Assembly: GCA_032718475.1 (NCBI GenBank) | Contig: JAUCBJ010001337.1 | Coordinates: 1 to 28,082, forward strand | DNA length: 28,082 nt | Direction of reading: 5' to 3' | Source: Nemertoderma westbladi | Lineage: Eukaryota > Xenacoelomorpha > Nemertodermatida > Nemertodermatidae | Part shown: piece after piece, positions 1-8,661 of the stretch | How positions within the stretch are numbered: position 1 is the first letter of the stretch | Layout of the letters: the number at the start of each line of letters is the position of its first letter | Made by a program: the position numbers and the translations under genes | Notes under the pieces: model-generated | What the model saw: only the letters and a program-made list of their open reading frames with translations | What the model was told of the DNA's origin: nothing | Database searches by the model: none

Positions 1-28
1 TGGGGCGGGTGGTAAAACGTCCTAAGTC
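1..28. repeat. Left terminal inverted repeat of the DNA transposon
   Basis: 28 bp are identical to the reverse complement of 3290-3317. The match ends at base 29 (a on the left, t on the right). The inner half contains the same GGTAAAACGTCCTAAG core that recurs in the subterminal repeats. Confidence 0.9.
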
Positions 29-144
29 AAATTTTCTCAAAATTCATGTTTTGAGTGAATCGGGTATAAAATTGAATTTCCCTCCTTTCTACCAAAGGAT
101 TAGTGATAAAATAACAGTTTAACGGAGTTATTTGCAAATTTTCA

Positions 145-272
145 GTTGTCCTAAGTTAAGGCTACGGATGGTAAAACGTCCTAACTTTATACTTAAGGTG
201 GTAAGTTGTCCTAAGTCGAAAAAACGATTACAAATAACGAATTAAAAGTGAAACATAGGACGTTTTGTCACG
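145..272. repeat. Left subterminal repeats, probable transposase-binding sites
   Basis: Variants of the terminal core GGTAAAACGTCCTAAGT occur at about 145-157, 170-186 and 199-217 in direct orientation, and at 253-272 inverted. Clustered copies of the TIR core just inside the ends are typical of transposase-binding sites. The binding role is inferred. Confidence 0.65.
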
Positions 273-682
273 TTAAAGGTCAGTCCAGACAGGAGTTCCA
301 TTACTATTAATAGTTAGTATTTATTTTGTTGCTGAACAGCATTTAGTGATTCCAGAAAGACCAAAATGTCGCAATGTTTAGTAAGTATTCTAGACAGAAC
401 TAATTCAAGATTAATACTGATCAATTCTTTATATAACTTTTATAAAAGCCTGGAAGAACTACTGAGCTCATTTGACCTAGTACAGTAATACTGTAGTAGT
501 AAGTAGTACATAGTGTGAGGGCAAACAATACTGTTATAAATGTATTGGTAGAGTAATAGTGGTTTTCTCTTTATTGGTTAAATTATCCTTATACATTTAA
601 TATGTTAGGTGTTAGCTCTATAATAGAGTTTTATTAGAACCTCGAGTTAGTCAGATACTACTACAGCACACAATATTAGACT

Positions 683-3001
683 ATGAGTGGTAAGAGGTAT
701 AACAGTAGAGAGGCTCTACAAATATTAATGAATGAATCTGATTGTCCCGAGTTTGACAATTTTGGAGATTTAGAAGTCATGGATATCGATAATTCAAATG
801 ATAACATCGATGACTTACGAGATCTGGAAATAATGAATGTTTTTGATAACAGTAATGCAATACATATTTCGCCACCAATGATAGAGGAAGATGGTAACAT
901 GGTGAAAAGTTTTGAAGATCCAGATATCATGGATAATTCATTTAATAACTTGATCAATGAAATAGGAGATGTAGAAAGTATGGATGATGTTGATAAGGAT
1001 AACATTGAATACCTGAATATATTAATAGAAAACGAAAATATTCGAATTTCACCAACAATGTCGGAAGTTGGAAACATTGTGAATAATGTTGATCATAGCT
1101 ATGCTAGCCCCAAAAGTAAATCAGACCGTGGAAGACGATTAAAGCCGAAATACGGAAGGCATACTGTTAAATATCTAAGAACAAATAATAAGAGAGCTAA
1201 ACTTAAAGGCTTGGCATATAGGAAAAAGAGAGGTAAGGGGAATATAGTGGCTCCAAAATCTGTGGTTGAGCTCAAGGATAATTTTTGTTGTAAACGGCTT
1301 ATGTGTGTTGACAAATTTTCACCAGAACAAAGGCAAGTAATTTTCGAAGAATTCTACGATCTCGGAAGTAGTAATGAAAAATATGCCTGGGTTGTTTCTC
1401 ATTCAAAGATAATTCCTAAAAAAAGTGGAATAGTGACACTTGAACTGCGCAAGAGACGTCAAAGAATAGATAAACGTTTATTCTTTATCCAGAGTGGGTT
1501 GGAGGTAGAAGTATGTAAACCATTCTTCCTTACTACATTGGGATACAAGGCATCAAACAACAGGATACTAAAAACATGTATGATGAAGTCGTGCGAGAGT
1601 GAAAGTCGATTTTTGGACCACAGCTTTGAAGAAAGTGGGGATCGACGTGGTAAAAAAGCCCCACCAAACAAATTATCAGATAGTGATAGGTGCTATATAC
1701 GACAACACATCGAGTCTTTTCCATCATTACCATCACACTATGCTCGCAAAGGTACAAACAGGCTATATTACCAAGGAGATTTAACTCAGAAACGGATGAT
1801 TGACGACTATAAATCAAAGTGCATGAAAGATGGGGTCAAGGTTCGCTGTGAAAGAGTATACAGAGATATTTTTAATAATGAGTACAATATTGGATTTCAT
1901 AATCCTCGCAAGGATGATTGTGCAAAATGTGCAGTGGAATTTATATTGAAGGGTGACGAAAGAGATCGTTATGTTAAAGAAGTAAAGGAACCCCACTTAG
2001 AACTGCATCATCAATGCCAAGCAGAAAAGGAAAAGGACAAGGTGATTTCCAAACAAAATTTATCATTTCGGTCGGTAAATTTTGATCTACAGAGTGTATT
2101 GCAAGCTCCATGTAGCAATGTGTCAAGCTTCTATTATAAGGGGAAACTTCAGGTGTACAACTTCACCATATACAACCAACGAAACCATGATGGTCATTGT
2201 TTTCTATGGGATGAAACAACTGGAGAACGTGGATCCAATGAACTAGCTAATTGTATATGGTGTTATATTAAGGGTCTTCCACCTGTGGTAAAACATTTAG
2301 CGACATTTAGTGATACTTGTGCAGGACAAAATCGGAACCAAAATCTTGCTGCTATGTGTTTGTACGCAGTCACACAAACATCATATGAGACAATTGATTT
2401 AAAGTATCTTGAAAGTGGACATAGCTATATGGAAGGGGACAGCATGCACTCCGCAATAGAGTATGCTAAATCTAATCAGGTAGTATAAGTTCCTAATGAT
2501 TGGACAAATATAATTCTAGGAGCGAGGCGAAATAATCCATATAAGATCACTTGGTTAAAACAAAGTGATATCTACGATTTCAAGAAACTATGTAAGGTTC
2601 TTATTGTTAACCGTCGTGTAATAAGTGACATTAGTGTCAATGATACAGTTGAAAAACAGATCAGTGTGGAGGTTGGTGTAGGGAATGGTGGACAGGTGAA
2701 TGGTGAACGAAGGTGTGAACGAATAGGTGAATGTAGTGGTGAACAGGTCGTTGAAGAAAGGGGTGGATTTATTGGTGGAAGGAGTGGTGAACAGGTCATT
2801 GAAGAAAGGGGTGGATGTATTGGTGGACAGAGTTGTGAACAGGTCATTGAAGAAAGGGGTGGATGTATTAGTGGACGGAGTGGTGAACAGGTCGTTGAAG
2901 AAAGGGTTGGATGTATTGGTGGACGGAGTGGTGAACAGGTCGTTGAACAAAGGGGTGGATGTATTGGTGTATTGCGAAACTTCATGGAAAAAAGTTTGTA
3001 A
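683..3001 (+). pseudogene. Transposase-like gene with one in-frame stop
   Basis: An open frame of 601 codons (683-2488) ends at TAA 2486-2488. The same frame then stays open to 2999-3001, giving about 772 codons interrupted by a single stop. The N-terminus is acidic and contains two related segments (near residues 59-75 and 119-135), followed by a basic stretch (about 147-187) and a CCxxxxC cluster near 202-208. The middle has a SHYARKxxNRLYYQ segment (351-364) and CxxC at 413-416. The C-terminal half looks like an RNase-H-fold core: D468 in VNFDLQS, D544 in SDTCAGQNRNQ, and E577/H580/E584/D586/H589 in ESGHSYMEGDSMH. The residue assignment is inferred from resemblance to the DUF7869-like family. 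The tail after the stop includes the 48-bp coding repeats. The stop could be real inactivation or a base error. Confidence 0.65.
2735..2974 (+). repeat. 48-bp coding minisatellite, five units
   Basis: Five head-to-tail 48-bp units start near 2735, 2783, 2831, 2879 and 2927. Each encodes a 16-residue unit of the form SGEQVxEERGGxIGGR in the same frame as the upstream transposase. Because 48 is a multiple of three, unit gain or loss keeps the frame. The units differ by a few substitutions (Cys/Gly and Phe/Cys swaps). The array forms the last part of the transposase-like protein. Confidence 0.85.
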
Positions 3002-3125
3002 AATGTCCTATGTCGCATAAATATTTTAGTTGGTAAAACGTCCTATGTTATAAACATAAAAAATATTGGTTATAAAATGTCCTATGTCGCATTAAAATAT
3101 AAATTGGTAAAACGTCCTATGTTGC
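3001..3125. repeat. Right subterminal repeats of the DNA transposon
   Basis: Four direct copies of a TAAAAYGTCCTATGT motif lie near 3001-3015, 3032-3049, 3073-3089 and 3106-3123. They have the same orientation as the left terminal core, while the right TIR itself is inverted, so the two ends are not mirror images in their internal sites. Confidence 0.65.
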
Positions 3126-3289
3126 AAATTTGTCAAAAAGCCCTACAAGGAGACAGTTTATCTGTATTTCTGGTATCAGAAAACGATTCAACACCCTTTT
3201 AAAGTTAGAAAGAGAAATAAAACCGTGTAAATGTGCATTTTTGTTAAAATAGTAAACAAAAAACGTGTTTTCTCAGAACAACTTTTTTA

Positions 3290-3317
3290 GACTTAGGACG
3301 TTTTACCACCCGCCCCA
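3290..3317. repeat. Right terminal inverted repeat of the DNA transposon
   Basis: This is the exact 28-bp reverse complement of 1-28 and ends in ACCACCCGCCCCA at 3317. The flank after it begins CGATATAATAG. Confidence 0.9.
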
Positions 3318-3561
3318 CGATATAATAGACTTGTTCGTCGCCATCATATACCTCTGGATTGAATAGACTCAGTTGTCCATCGCGATCGTTTCATTGTTTA
3401 AGTTTAATAATAACTTAGACTCCGTCGCCCGCCATCGTTCAGCAGTTCAGTGTTTTTAATCAAGCCAGAATTCCGGCACCAGCACCACGATCAACGATTT
3501 AGGAAGTAACAGACTCCGCCAACAACTCTCGGGGTTTAAAAAATACGACTGGGGGCAACTT

Positions 3562-3652
3562 GTTAACTGTCACACTGGGCGATCATCTATCTGAGAGTTG
3601 GTATCAGATTATCTGACAGTTAACGACCCAGGGGTAAATCCTTACCCCTGGG
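3562..3652. repeat. Two nested or adjacent inverted repeats (hairpins)
   Basis: GTTAACTGTCA at 3562-3572 pairs with TGACAGTTAAC at 3614-3624. Immediately after it, CCCAGGGGTAA (3627-3637) pairs perfectly with TTACCCCTGGG (3642-3652) around a 4-base loop. They look like remnants of a small inverted-repeat element. No function can be assigned. Confidence 0.7.
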
Positions 3653-3733
3653 CTGTTACCTCTCTAACCAGCTGACTGACAGCGCAACATCCCTTATAGC
3701 AGATAGTGGGCCGTTGTGTGACGTCATTCTGCA

Positions 3734-3753
3734 GGGGGGGGGGGGGGGGGGGG
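3734..3753 (+). repeat. G20 homopolymer
   Basis: A run of 20 guanines is followed by GCAGCCTGCCCCCTGC. It could form a G-quadruplex, or it could be an assembly-sensitive tract. Confidence 0.9.
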
Positions 3754-4687
3754 CAGCCTGCCCCCTGCTTCCTGCGGCCCTGGATGATACAAATTAATAA
3801 TCTCAGAATCGTATCTTTCATTGCTATCTGACAACTTATTCAAAGAATTTGTTTATTGACAGTTCCATTCCATTTCAATAGCGTTTTGTAATATATCACT
3901 ACAGTAACCAACTACAGTTGTTGTAGGATTACCCACCACCTACTATACTGATGTACTGTGGCACCTAAACTGTACATTGTACTGTGCTTGCTACATACTG
4001 AGTTAGTACCGGCAGACCGGTACGGTAAGACCGTAAGATACTGTAACAACGTAGTGGTGTACCAGGCCGCAAAAAATGCTGAAATGGAGTGCAAAAATCG
4101 CATGGCATTGCTGCATTGTGTGCGTGGATTTGAAATATTACGCGGTAAAAGTGCGCACAATTGAGTGAAAAACACCAAAAATGCGCGGTAATCCGGGCAA
4201 AAGATCAAAAGTCATAATGTGCGCGGGATGAGGTGTAAATGTAAAATAGTTTAAAGTGCATGCACGCACAGCTGCACAGTGCTGCAGTCTGGCAGTGAAT
4301 AACTGGAACTGCAGTGGAAAACTTTTTGCCACAAAAGAATTCGCTCGCATTTTTTTCATTTTGCATTGTTAAATTAAAATGTCTCAATTTCGCTCCGCTT
4401 CGCTTGCGTTTATTTTTCATTTACATTCTGACATTGTTAAAATGTGGTGTGCGCGTTTTTTTTTCGGTACATGCGCGGTATATAGTCCTATACGGTCTAT
4501 GTGGTGTATTGTCGATAATTGCGCTGCTGAAAAATTGTACGATAAACGGAAAAATTGGTACACGGACGTTGTGCAGTTGTGCGCGGTTTAGTGGTGGTTC
4601 TGTGGTTTGCAGCCTGGGTGCTGTACAGATAGTGCAGTAGTGAGAGCTGACTAGCTGAGAGGGCGATTCGGTAGGCCTATATTGTAT

Positions 4688-5551
4688 ATGGCAGAGGCAG
4701 AGAGTATCGGTAGCCAAGTTAGTTCCCATCATAAAGATACTCTAAGCGATAACGACGATTGGGTGGCGTCTATCGACGAAAAGTTAAAACAAAGATGGGA
4801 AAGAGAACAACAGAAGCTCCAAAAGGAATTAGTCCTGGAAAACAGGGAAGTTTGGCAGAACGACTCAGAATTTCAGGGTTTATCTGTTATAGCGGGAGCC
4901 GATCTAAGTTTCATAAAAGGGTTCGAACGCGACGCCGCTGCCTGCGTTGTCGTACTAACATACCCAGAACTGAAAGTCGTCCATTCCGACGTCATTGTCG
5001 GCGAAATCGACGCCCCTTACATCCCTGGATTCCTCGGCTTCAGGGAAACTCCTCTAATACTGAAGTGTTTGAAACGAATCGAAAGTAAAACTGATTGGCG
5101 TCCGCAGGTATTGTTTGTGGATGGGAATGGCACTTTGCATCCTAGGGGTTTTGGTTTAGCGTGCCACCTCGGTGTTCAAAGTGGCATCCCTTGCGTGGGT
5201 GTCGCGAAAAATCTCTACATATTTGACTCGCACATGACTGATTATAAAACTAAATCTGAACACAAGATGGCGCATCGAGATATGGTTAGCAAGATGAAGT
5301 CCGGTTTATTAGAATCTGAACAGCCAATCAGAAACGACGATGGTGTGGTAGTGGGTAAAGCTATCCTCTCAGGGGCAAACTCCCGGGCCAATCCCGTCTA
5401 CGTATCCCCTGGCAACCTTGTTACCATGGCGACCAGCGTCACTTTGACTCGAGCAGTGACTCGGTTCCGTGTCTGTGAACCTGTCCGGCAGGCGGACATT
5501 ATTTCTAGACAATATCTCAGGGATAATTACCCTGGATTAATTAACTCATGA
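4688..5551 (+). CDS. ENDOV: Endonuclease V (deoxyinosine/inosine-specific nuclease)
   Basis: The gene encodes 287 residues in one uninterrupted frame. ATG 4688 is the first Met; the frame is open slightly upstream but without an ATG. Endonuclease V cleaves one base 3' of inosine, and metazoan forms act mainly on inosine-containing RNA using Mg2+. Visible family motifs in order are: GADLSF (Asp72), PYIPGFLGFRE (Glu120), LFVDGNGTLHPRGFGLACHLGV (Asp145), GVAKNLY, PVYVSPGN and RFRVCEPVRQAD. Length and motif order match human ENDOV (about 280 residues). The position that is usually His in the VSVGH motif is Asn243 here (codon AAC, 5414-5416). No introns interrupt the frame, unlike the multi-exon vertebrate gene. 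There is no poly-A tail at the stop to mark a processed copy. A possible AATAAA lies at 5950-5955. The identity is very secure; full activity is uncertain because of Asn243. Confidence 0.95.
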   Translation: MAEAESIGSQVSSHHKDTLSDNDDWVASIDEKLKQRWEREQQKLQKELVLENREVWQNDSEFQGLSVIAGADLSFIKGFERDAAACVVVLTYPELKVVHSDVIVGEIDAPYIPGFLGFRETPLILKCLKRIESKTDWRPQVLFVDGNGTLHPRGFGLACHLGVQSGIPCVGVAKNLYIFDSHMTDYKTKSEHKMAHRDMVSKMKSGLLESEQPIRNDDGVVVGKAILSGANSRANPVYVSPGNLVTMATSVTLTRAVTRFRVCEPVRQADIISRQYLRDNYPGLINS

Positions 5552-6280
5552 ATCATTTATAAATATAATTATTCTGTATAAATATATTTTATAGTTTTAT
5601 TTACCTCACATATTTGACTATAATTTCCACATTTATAAATTCTAAATATTGGTGCGTTTTGTTAATTATGTCTATAATTTTTAATTTGAATATGTTAGAC
5701 CATTTGTTTTTATTTTTAAATTATTATATTTTAATTAGGCCTACCGCTACCGGTACTATGTTTCACAATCACACATGATCCATAACAACCACAGTAATTA
5801 TGTAAGTATTGATCCGTTAAGTAAGTTATGTAAATAAGTATTTACCTGTAACCAATGGACGGTATCTCGTTATCTCGTTGGTGAAGAATTGACGACTTAT
5901 AGTACCGGTATTGCCATTAAGTATTATACTTAGTATGGGTCCATTACATAATAAACGCCATATTAGTGCGTGAATGAAATGGAATGATATTGCCTTTTAA
6001 TTATGTTTGTTATACTGTATATTAAATTAATTAACCCAGCACCACAAGTAATATAGTAACCGGTACCGGCGACAGTCTTACATAATGGGGGGGGGGGGGG
6101 GGGGGGGGCACTTTACATACTGTATAATAATTATCCACTCTATAGCACTAAACTAACCATTACTACTCTACATAAGGTGTCACTTGTAAAAAGTGTTAGT
6201 GGGTCACTTGTAAAAAGGTCTTCCTTCTCTATCCTATCCACTCCAGAGATTACTATGATACCTCCAGTAACCAGGACGTG
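5552..6280. other. AT-rich intergenic stretch after ENDOV
   Basis: It holds the probable ENDOV 3' UTR, a possible polyadenylation signal AATAAA at 5950-5955, and the G22 tract. I see no gene. Confidence 0.5.
6087..6108 (+). repeat. G22 homopolymer
   Basis: A run of 22 guanines lies in AT-rich sequence. It is the second long G run in the window, with the same orientation as the one at 3734-3753. Confidence 0.9.
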
Positions 6281-6327
6281 CTCTACATTTCAGAAATAAT
6301 ATATATAATAAGTTATGATTGTAGATC

Positions 6328-6418
6328 CTTATCGCCCCTTGGGTACCCGTTACATAACGCCCCTGGGTCTTTATCGCCCCCGAGTCTTTATAGCCCCTGG
6401 TCCTTTATCGCCCCTTTC
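6328..6418 (+). repeat. 17-bp repeat cluster a (TTATCGCCCCTGGGTCT type)
   Basis: Five degenerate, roughly 17-bp units of the form TTTATCGCCCCTGGGTC lie head to tail. The sequence before the cluster (TTTCAGAAATAATATATATA) matches the centre of the palindrome near 7807-7826, so clusters a and c share the same lead-in. Confidence 0.8.
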
Positions 6419-6567
6419 ATTATATACAGGCTACATTCCCTCAACTTTCCCATATCTGTCACATATATTTTAGTTATAGTTTACAGTATAGATAAAGTCA
6501 AATTGTTTCAGTTTTAGAAGGCCTACAATTAATTTGAACATCCAAACCTGATATCAGATAGCTGAAT

Positions 6568-7011
6568 ATGGACTTCGGAATGGTAGAATATCGGTTAAGT
6601 AAAAAGAAAAACCCTCAACCGGTTTACCGTAGCAATGCGCATGAAGACACACTATTTAGATTTACGGTGAAAAAACGTAACAACGATGGCACAGTTAATA
6701 TGCGTTGTGTTGGGAGCGACAATGTAAACCATAGACGTGCACAAAGGACACCATCTCGTACTAATGCAACAGCAAGAATTCGTAATGACCGATAGATTAC
6801 TAATCCAGATGAAGGAAACCATATTTGTTTAGATACACTCAATCAATCAACCGCAGTTATCACTGCTGTACACGAATATAGAGAGACAGCTGCGGGTTTA
6901 CGTCAATCTGCCAAACGGCCTGCTCAGGCTCACAATGATACATTGGAGCGAGTTAACAAGCGCTACGGAAATACACCTGATTTGGAACGAGAAATACAGG
7001 TAGCTAAATAA
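6568..7011 (+). pseudogene. Decayed FLYWCH-like zinc-finger gene
   Basis: A frame opens with ATG 6568, is interrupted by TAG 6793-6795 and continues in the same frame to TAA 7009-7011, about 147 codons in all. The start MDFGMVEYRLSKKKNPQPVY, a later NMRCVG segment, TARIRND and a following NPDEGNHIC resemble the layout of FLYWCH zinc fingers (basic start, aromatic-Arg-Cys, then a C-A-R segment and a His pair). FLYWCH domains often come with MULE-type transposons. Key residues are replaced (Met for Trp, one Cys missing), so this is a decayed copy or a distant relative. AATAAA-type signals follow just after the stop. It lies only in the left arm of the foldback. The family call is tentative. Confidence 0.4.
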
Positions 7012-7135
7012 AATAATAATAAAGTAAAATAAATTCAACATTATTTGTATGTTGTACAGTATAATAAATAATAATACATGTATAATATACTGTATGACTT
7101 GGAATGTACAGTATTTTTGGTCGAAATATTCATAT

Positions 7136-7312
7136 TTAATTCATAGACTAAGCAGCAGTCGCTTTGTCTAGTGGTAATAATATGGGCTTTCATTCAGGGG
7201 GTCCCAGTTCGATCTCTGGACGACGCAGCGTCCAGATTCAGTCTGTTTGGGCTTTAAATGCTGCAGACTAGCTCTACCCAGATTGTCACCCTTCACTGGT
7301 CGATAAATCAGA
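7136..7312 (+). mobile_element. tRNA-derived SINE, plus-strand copy
   Basis: The head at 7161-7222 resembles tRNA-Glu. It has an A-box-like TGTCTAGTGG at 7165-7174, a loop with CTTTCA that would put TTC at the anticodon, and a B-box-like AGTTCGATCTC at 7206-7216. A non-tRNA body follows (GCTGCAGACTAGCTCTACCC and on). The reverse complement of 8335-8525 matches this copy along its length. Confidence 0.75.
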
Positions 7313-7342
7313 TCTATATAAAATTTGAGCTTTACACTTTAA

Positions 7343-7534
7343 CAAAGCCGACTCCAGTTTGCAGGACATTGCTTTCGCCATGAGGACCTACCTTGCACAA
7401 TCGTGTTCTTTGGAGGAAATAAGCATGATGGACAGCCCATGACTTTCTTGAGACACCTCTTTAAGGACACTGGCCTTGAAGATTTGGATGATCTCGCGAA
7501 AGTCATGGTGGATTGTACTGTAGTAGGTCGATAA
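7343..7534 (+). pseudogene. LINE C-terminal fragment
   Basis: 64 codons read RLQFAGHCFRHEDLP, then ending DTGLEDLDDLAKVMVD and a stop at 7532-7534. This matches the characteristic RLQFAGHCYRRKDE...DTGL..EDL end of the second ORF of many invertebrate LINEs, seen as the last residues of the protein. Only this 3' piece is present, as expected from 5' truncation. It lies between the plus-strand SINE and the inner palindrome. The motif GGTCGATAAAT occurs at both its edges (7299-7309 and 7527-7537). Confidence 0.65.
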
Positions 7535-7661
7535 ATGAAGTTGAGATTGGTAAACATAGTAGAAGGGTTTACTGTGGAAGATCACCCATGGTGGCGAACA
7601 TGCATTCCACGGCTTAGTAAGTATAAACGTTTCTCCAATTCAAAATTTATATTTGTTATAG

Positions 7662-7800
7662 TGGCGATAAGTTACCAGGGGCGATAAAGACGCGGGGGCG
7701 ATAAAGACCCGGGGCGATATATTCCCAAGCGGCGATAAAGGACCATTTGAGGGGCGATAAGTTCCCAGGGGGCGATAAGGGCCAGGGGCGATAAGGCCCT
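7662..7800 (-). repeat. 17-bp repeat cluster b (inverted)
   Basis: Eight or so degenerate units of the form GGGGCGATAAAGACCCA are present, in the orientation opposite to cluster a. It is the left arm of the inner palindrome. Confidence 0.8.
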
Positions 7801-7837
7801 ACAATCTTTCAGAAATAATATATATACATTATAATTG

Positions 7838-7955
7838 TAGGGCCTTATCGCCCCTTGCACCTTTATCCCCCCTGGGAACTTATCGCCCCTTGGGTACCCG
7901 TTACATATCGCCCCCAGGTCTTTATCGCCCCTGGTATCTTATCGCCACTTTTACA
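7838..7955 (+). repeat. 17-bp repeat cluster c
   Basis: Six or seven units of the form TTATCGCCCCTGGGAAC lie in the same orientation as cluster a, forming the right arm of the inner palindrome. Confidence 0.8.
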
Positions 7956-8014
7956 AATATGAATTTTGAATGGGAGAACCGTTTAGGCCTGGTAAAGCCA
8001 AGGAATGCCTGTTT

Positions 8015-8330
8015 ACCGCCATGCCATGGGCATGGGTGATCTTCCACATTAAATCCCTCCAGTCTGTTTCCTAAAGGAATGCCTGTTCACCACCATATGG
8101 GTGATCTTCCACATTAAATCCTTCCAGTCTGTTTCCTAAAGGAATGCCTGCTCACCACCATGGGTGATCTTCCACAGTAAACCCTTCCACTCTGTTTCCT
8201 AAAGGAATGCCTGTTCACCACCATATGGGTGATTTTCCTCCACACTAATTCCTTCCAGTCTGTTTCCTAAAGGAATGCCTGTTCACCACCATTGGTGATT
8301 TTCCAGAGTAAACCCTTGTAAGGCCAAATG
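8015..8330. repeat. Tandem array of 62-70-bp units
   Basis: Five units begin with AGGAATGCCTGTTCACC, contain GGGTGATYTTCCACA and end TCCAGTCTGTTTCCTAA. Unit length varies through small indels next to CCATATGG or CCATGG. A single inverted unit sits on the left arm at about 7563-7615, so expansion took place on one arm only. Confidence 0.85.
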
Positions 8331-8334
8331 GGAA

Positions 8335-8525
8335 TCATTGTAAACAATGATTCCCATTTATCGAACAGTACAGGGTGAAAACCTGGGCAGAGCTAGTCTG
8401 TAGCATTTAAATGCCCGTGCCAAAACAGTACTGCGACGTCCAGGGATCGAACCTGGTACCTCCTAAATGAAAGCTCAGATTGCTACCATTAGACCAAACG
8501 GCTGCTTAGTCTTTGAATTTAATAT
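8335..8525 (-). mobile_element. tRNA-derived SINE, minus-strand copy
   Basis: On the minus strand the head spans 8437-8501, with an A-box-like TGGTCTAATGG at 8487-8497 and a B box GGTTCGATCCC at 8443-8453. This copy keeps the B box closer to consensus than the plus copy. Its body matches 7222-7312 in inverse orientation (GACTAGCTCTGCCCAGG). Confidence 0.75.
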
Positions 8526-8661
8526 TAATTTTTCTAATTGTAGGCTCCTCTAAAAGAAACTATTTTAGTATAAAAATATAACAGTAAACTTTTAATTAAA
8601 ATATGTGACTGAGAGGAAGTGTATGGGAAAGTTGAGGGAATGTATCATGTATATAATGACA

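Larger units (their letters stand above)
1..3317 (+). mobile_element. DNA transposon with 28-bp terminal inverted repeats
   Basis: Bases 1-28 (starting TGGGGCGGGTGGTAAAACGT) are an exact reverse complement of 3290-3317, so both ends of a cut-and-paste element are present. Inside lie several subterminal copies of a GGTAAAACGTCCTA-type motif and a single transposase-like gene on the plus strand. The left end coincides with base 1 of the window, so the target-site duplication cannot be seen and the element could begin slightly earlier. The protein resembles a family of uncharacterised insect and invertebrate proteins with a CxGQNRN-type motif (DUF7869-like, from memory). I cannot place the element in a named superfamily with confidence. 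Confidence 0.85.
3318..4687. other. Non-coding stretch upstream of ENDOV
   Basis: I see no convincing gene. Short open frames here are unrelated to known proteins and overlap one another. The stretch contains the hairpins at 3562-3652, a G20 tract and, at about 3960-4680, the probable promoter and 5' leader of ENDOV. No clear TATA box stands out. Confidence 0.5.
7555..8070. repeat. Imperfect palindrome with a hairpin centre
   Basis: 7561-7800 read in reverse complement follows 7838-8060. Matched blocks include the 17-bp clusters b and c, the segment ATTCAAAATTTATATTTGTTATAGTGGCGAT against its inverse near 7945-7975, and a GTGGAAGATCACCCATGG block against CCATGGGCATGGGTGATCTTCCAC. The centre (7800-7840) is itself a short palindrome reading TACAAT...ATTGTA. 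Confidence 0.75.

Noticed and set aside
2735-2974. CRISPR-like array
   Set aside because: Units are contiguous with no unique spacers and encode protein repeats.
2572-3018. Long minus-strand open frames over the transposase tail
   Set aside because: They arise from the 48-bp repeat read backwards; composition is repetitive and there is no family likeness.
3958-4640. Small plus-strand frames upstream of ENDOV
   Set aside because: No recognisable protein features, and they overlap one another in different frames; treated as leader or promoter DNA.
4688-5551. ENDOV as a recent processed pseudogene
   Set aside because: The frame is intact and there is no poly-A tail or target duplication nearby; single-exon status alone is not proof.
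7161-7222. Functional tRNA-Glu gene
   Set aside because: No acceptor stem can be formed, the arms are mismatched and a SINE body follows; the same holds for 8437-8501.
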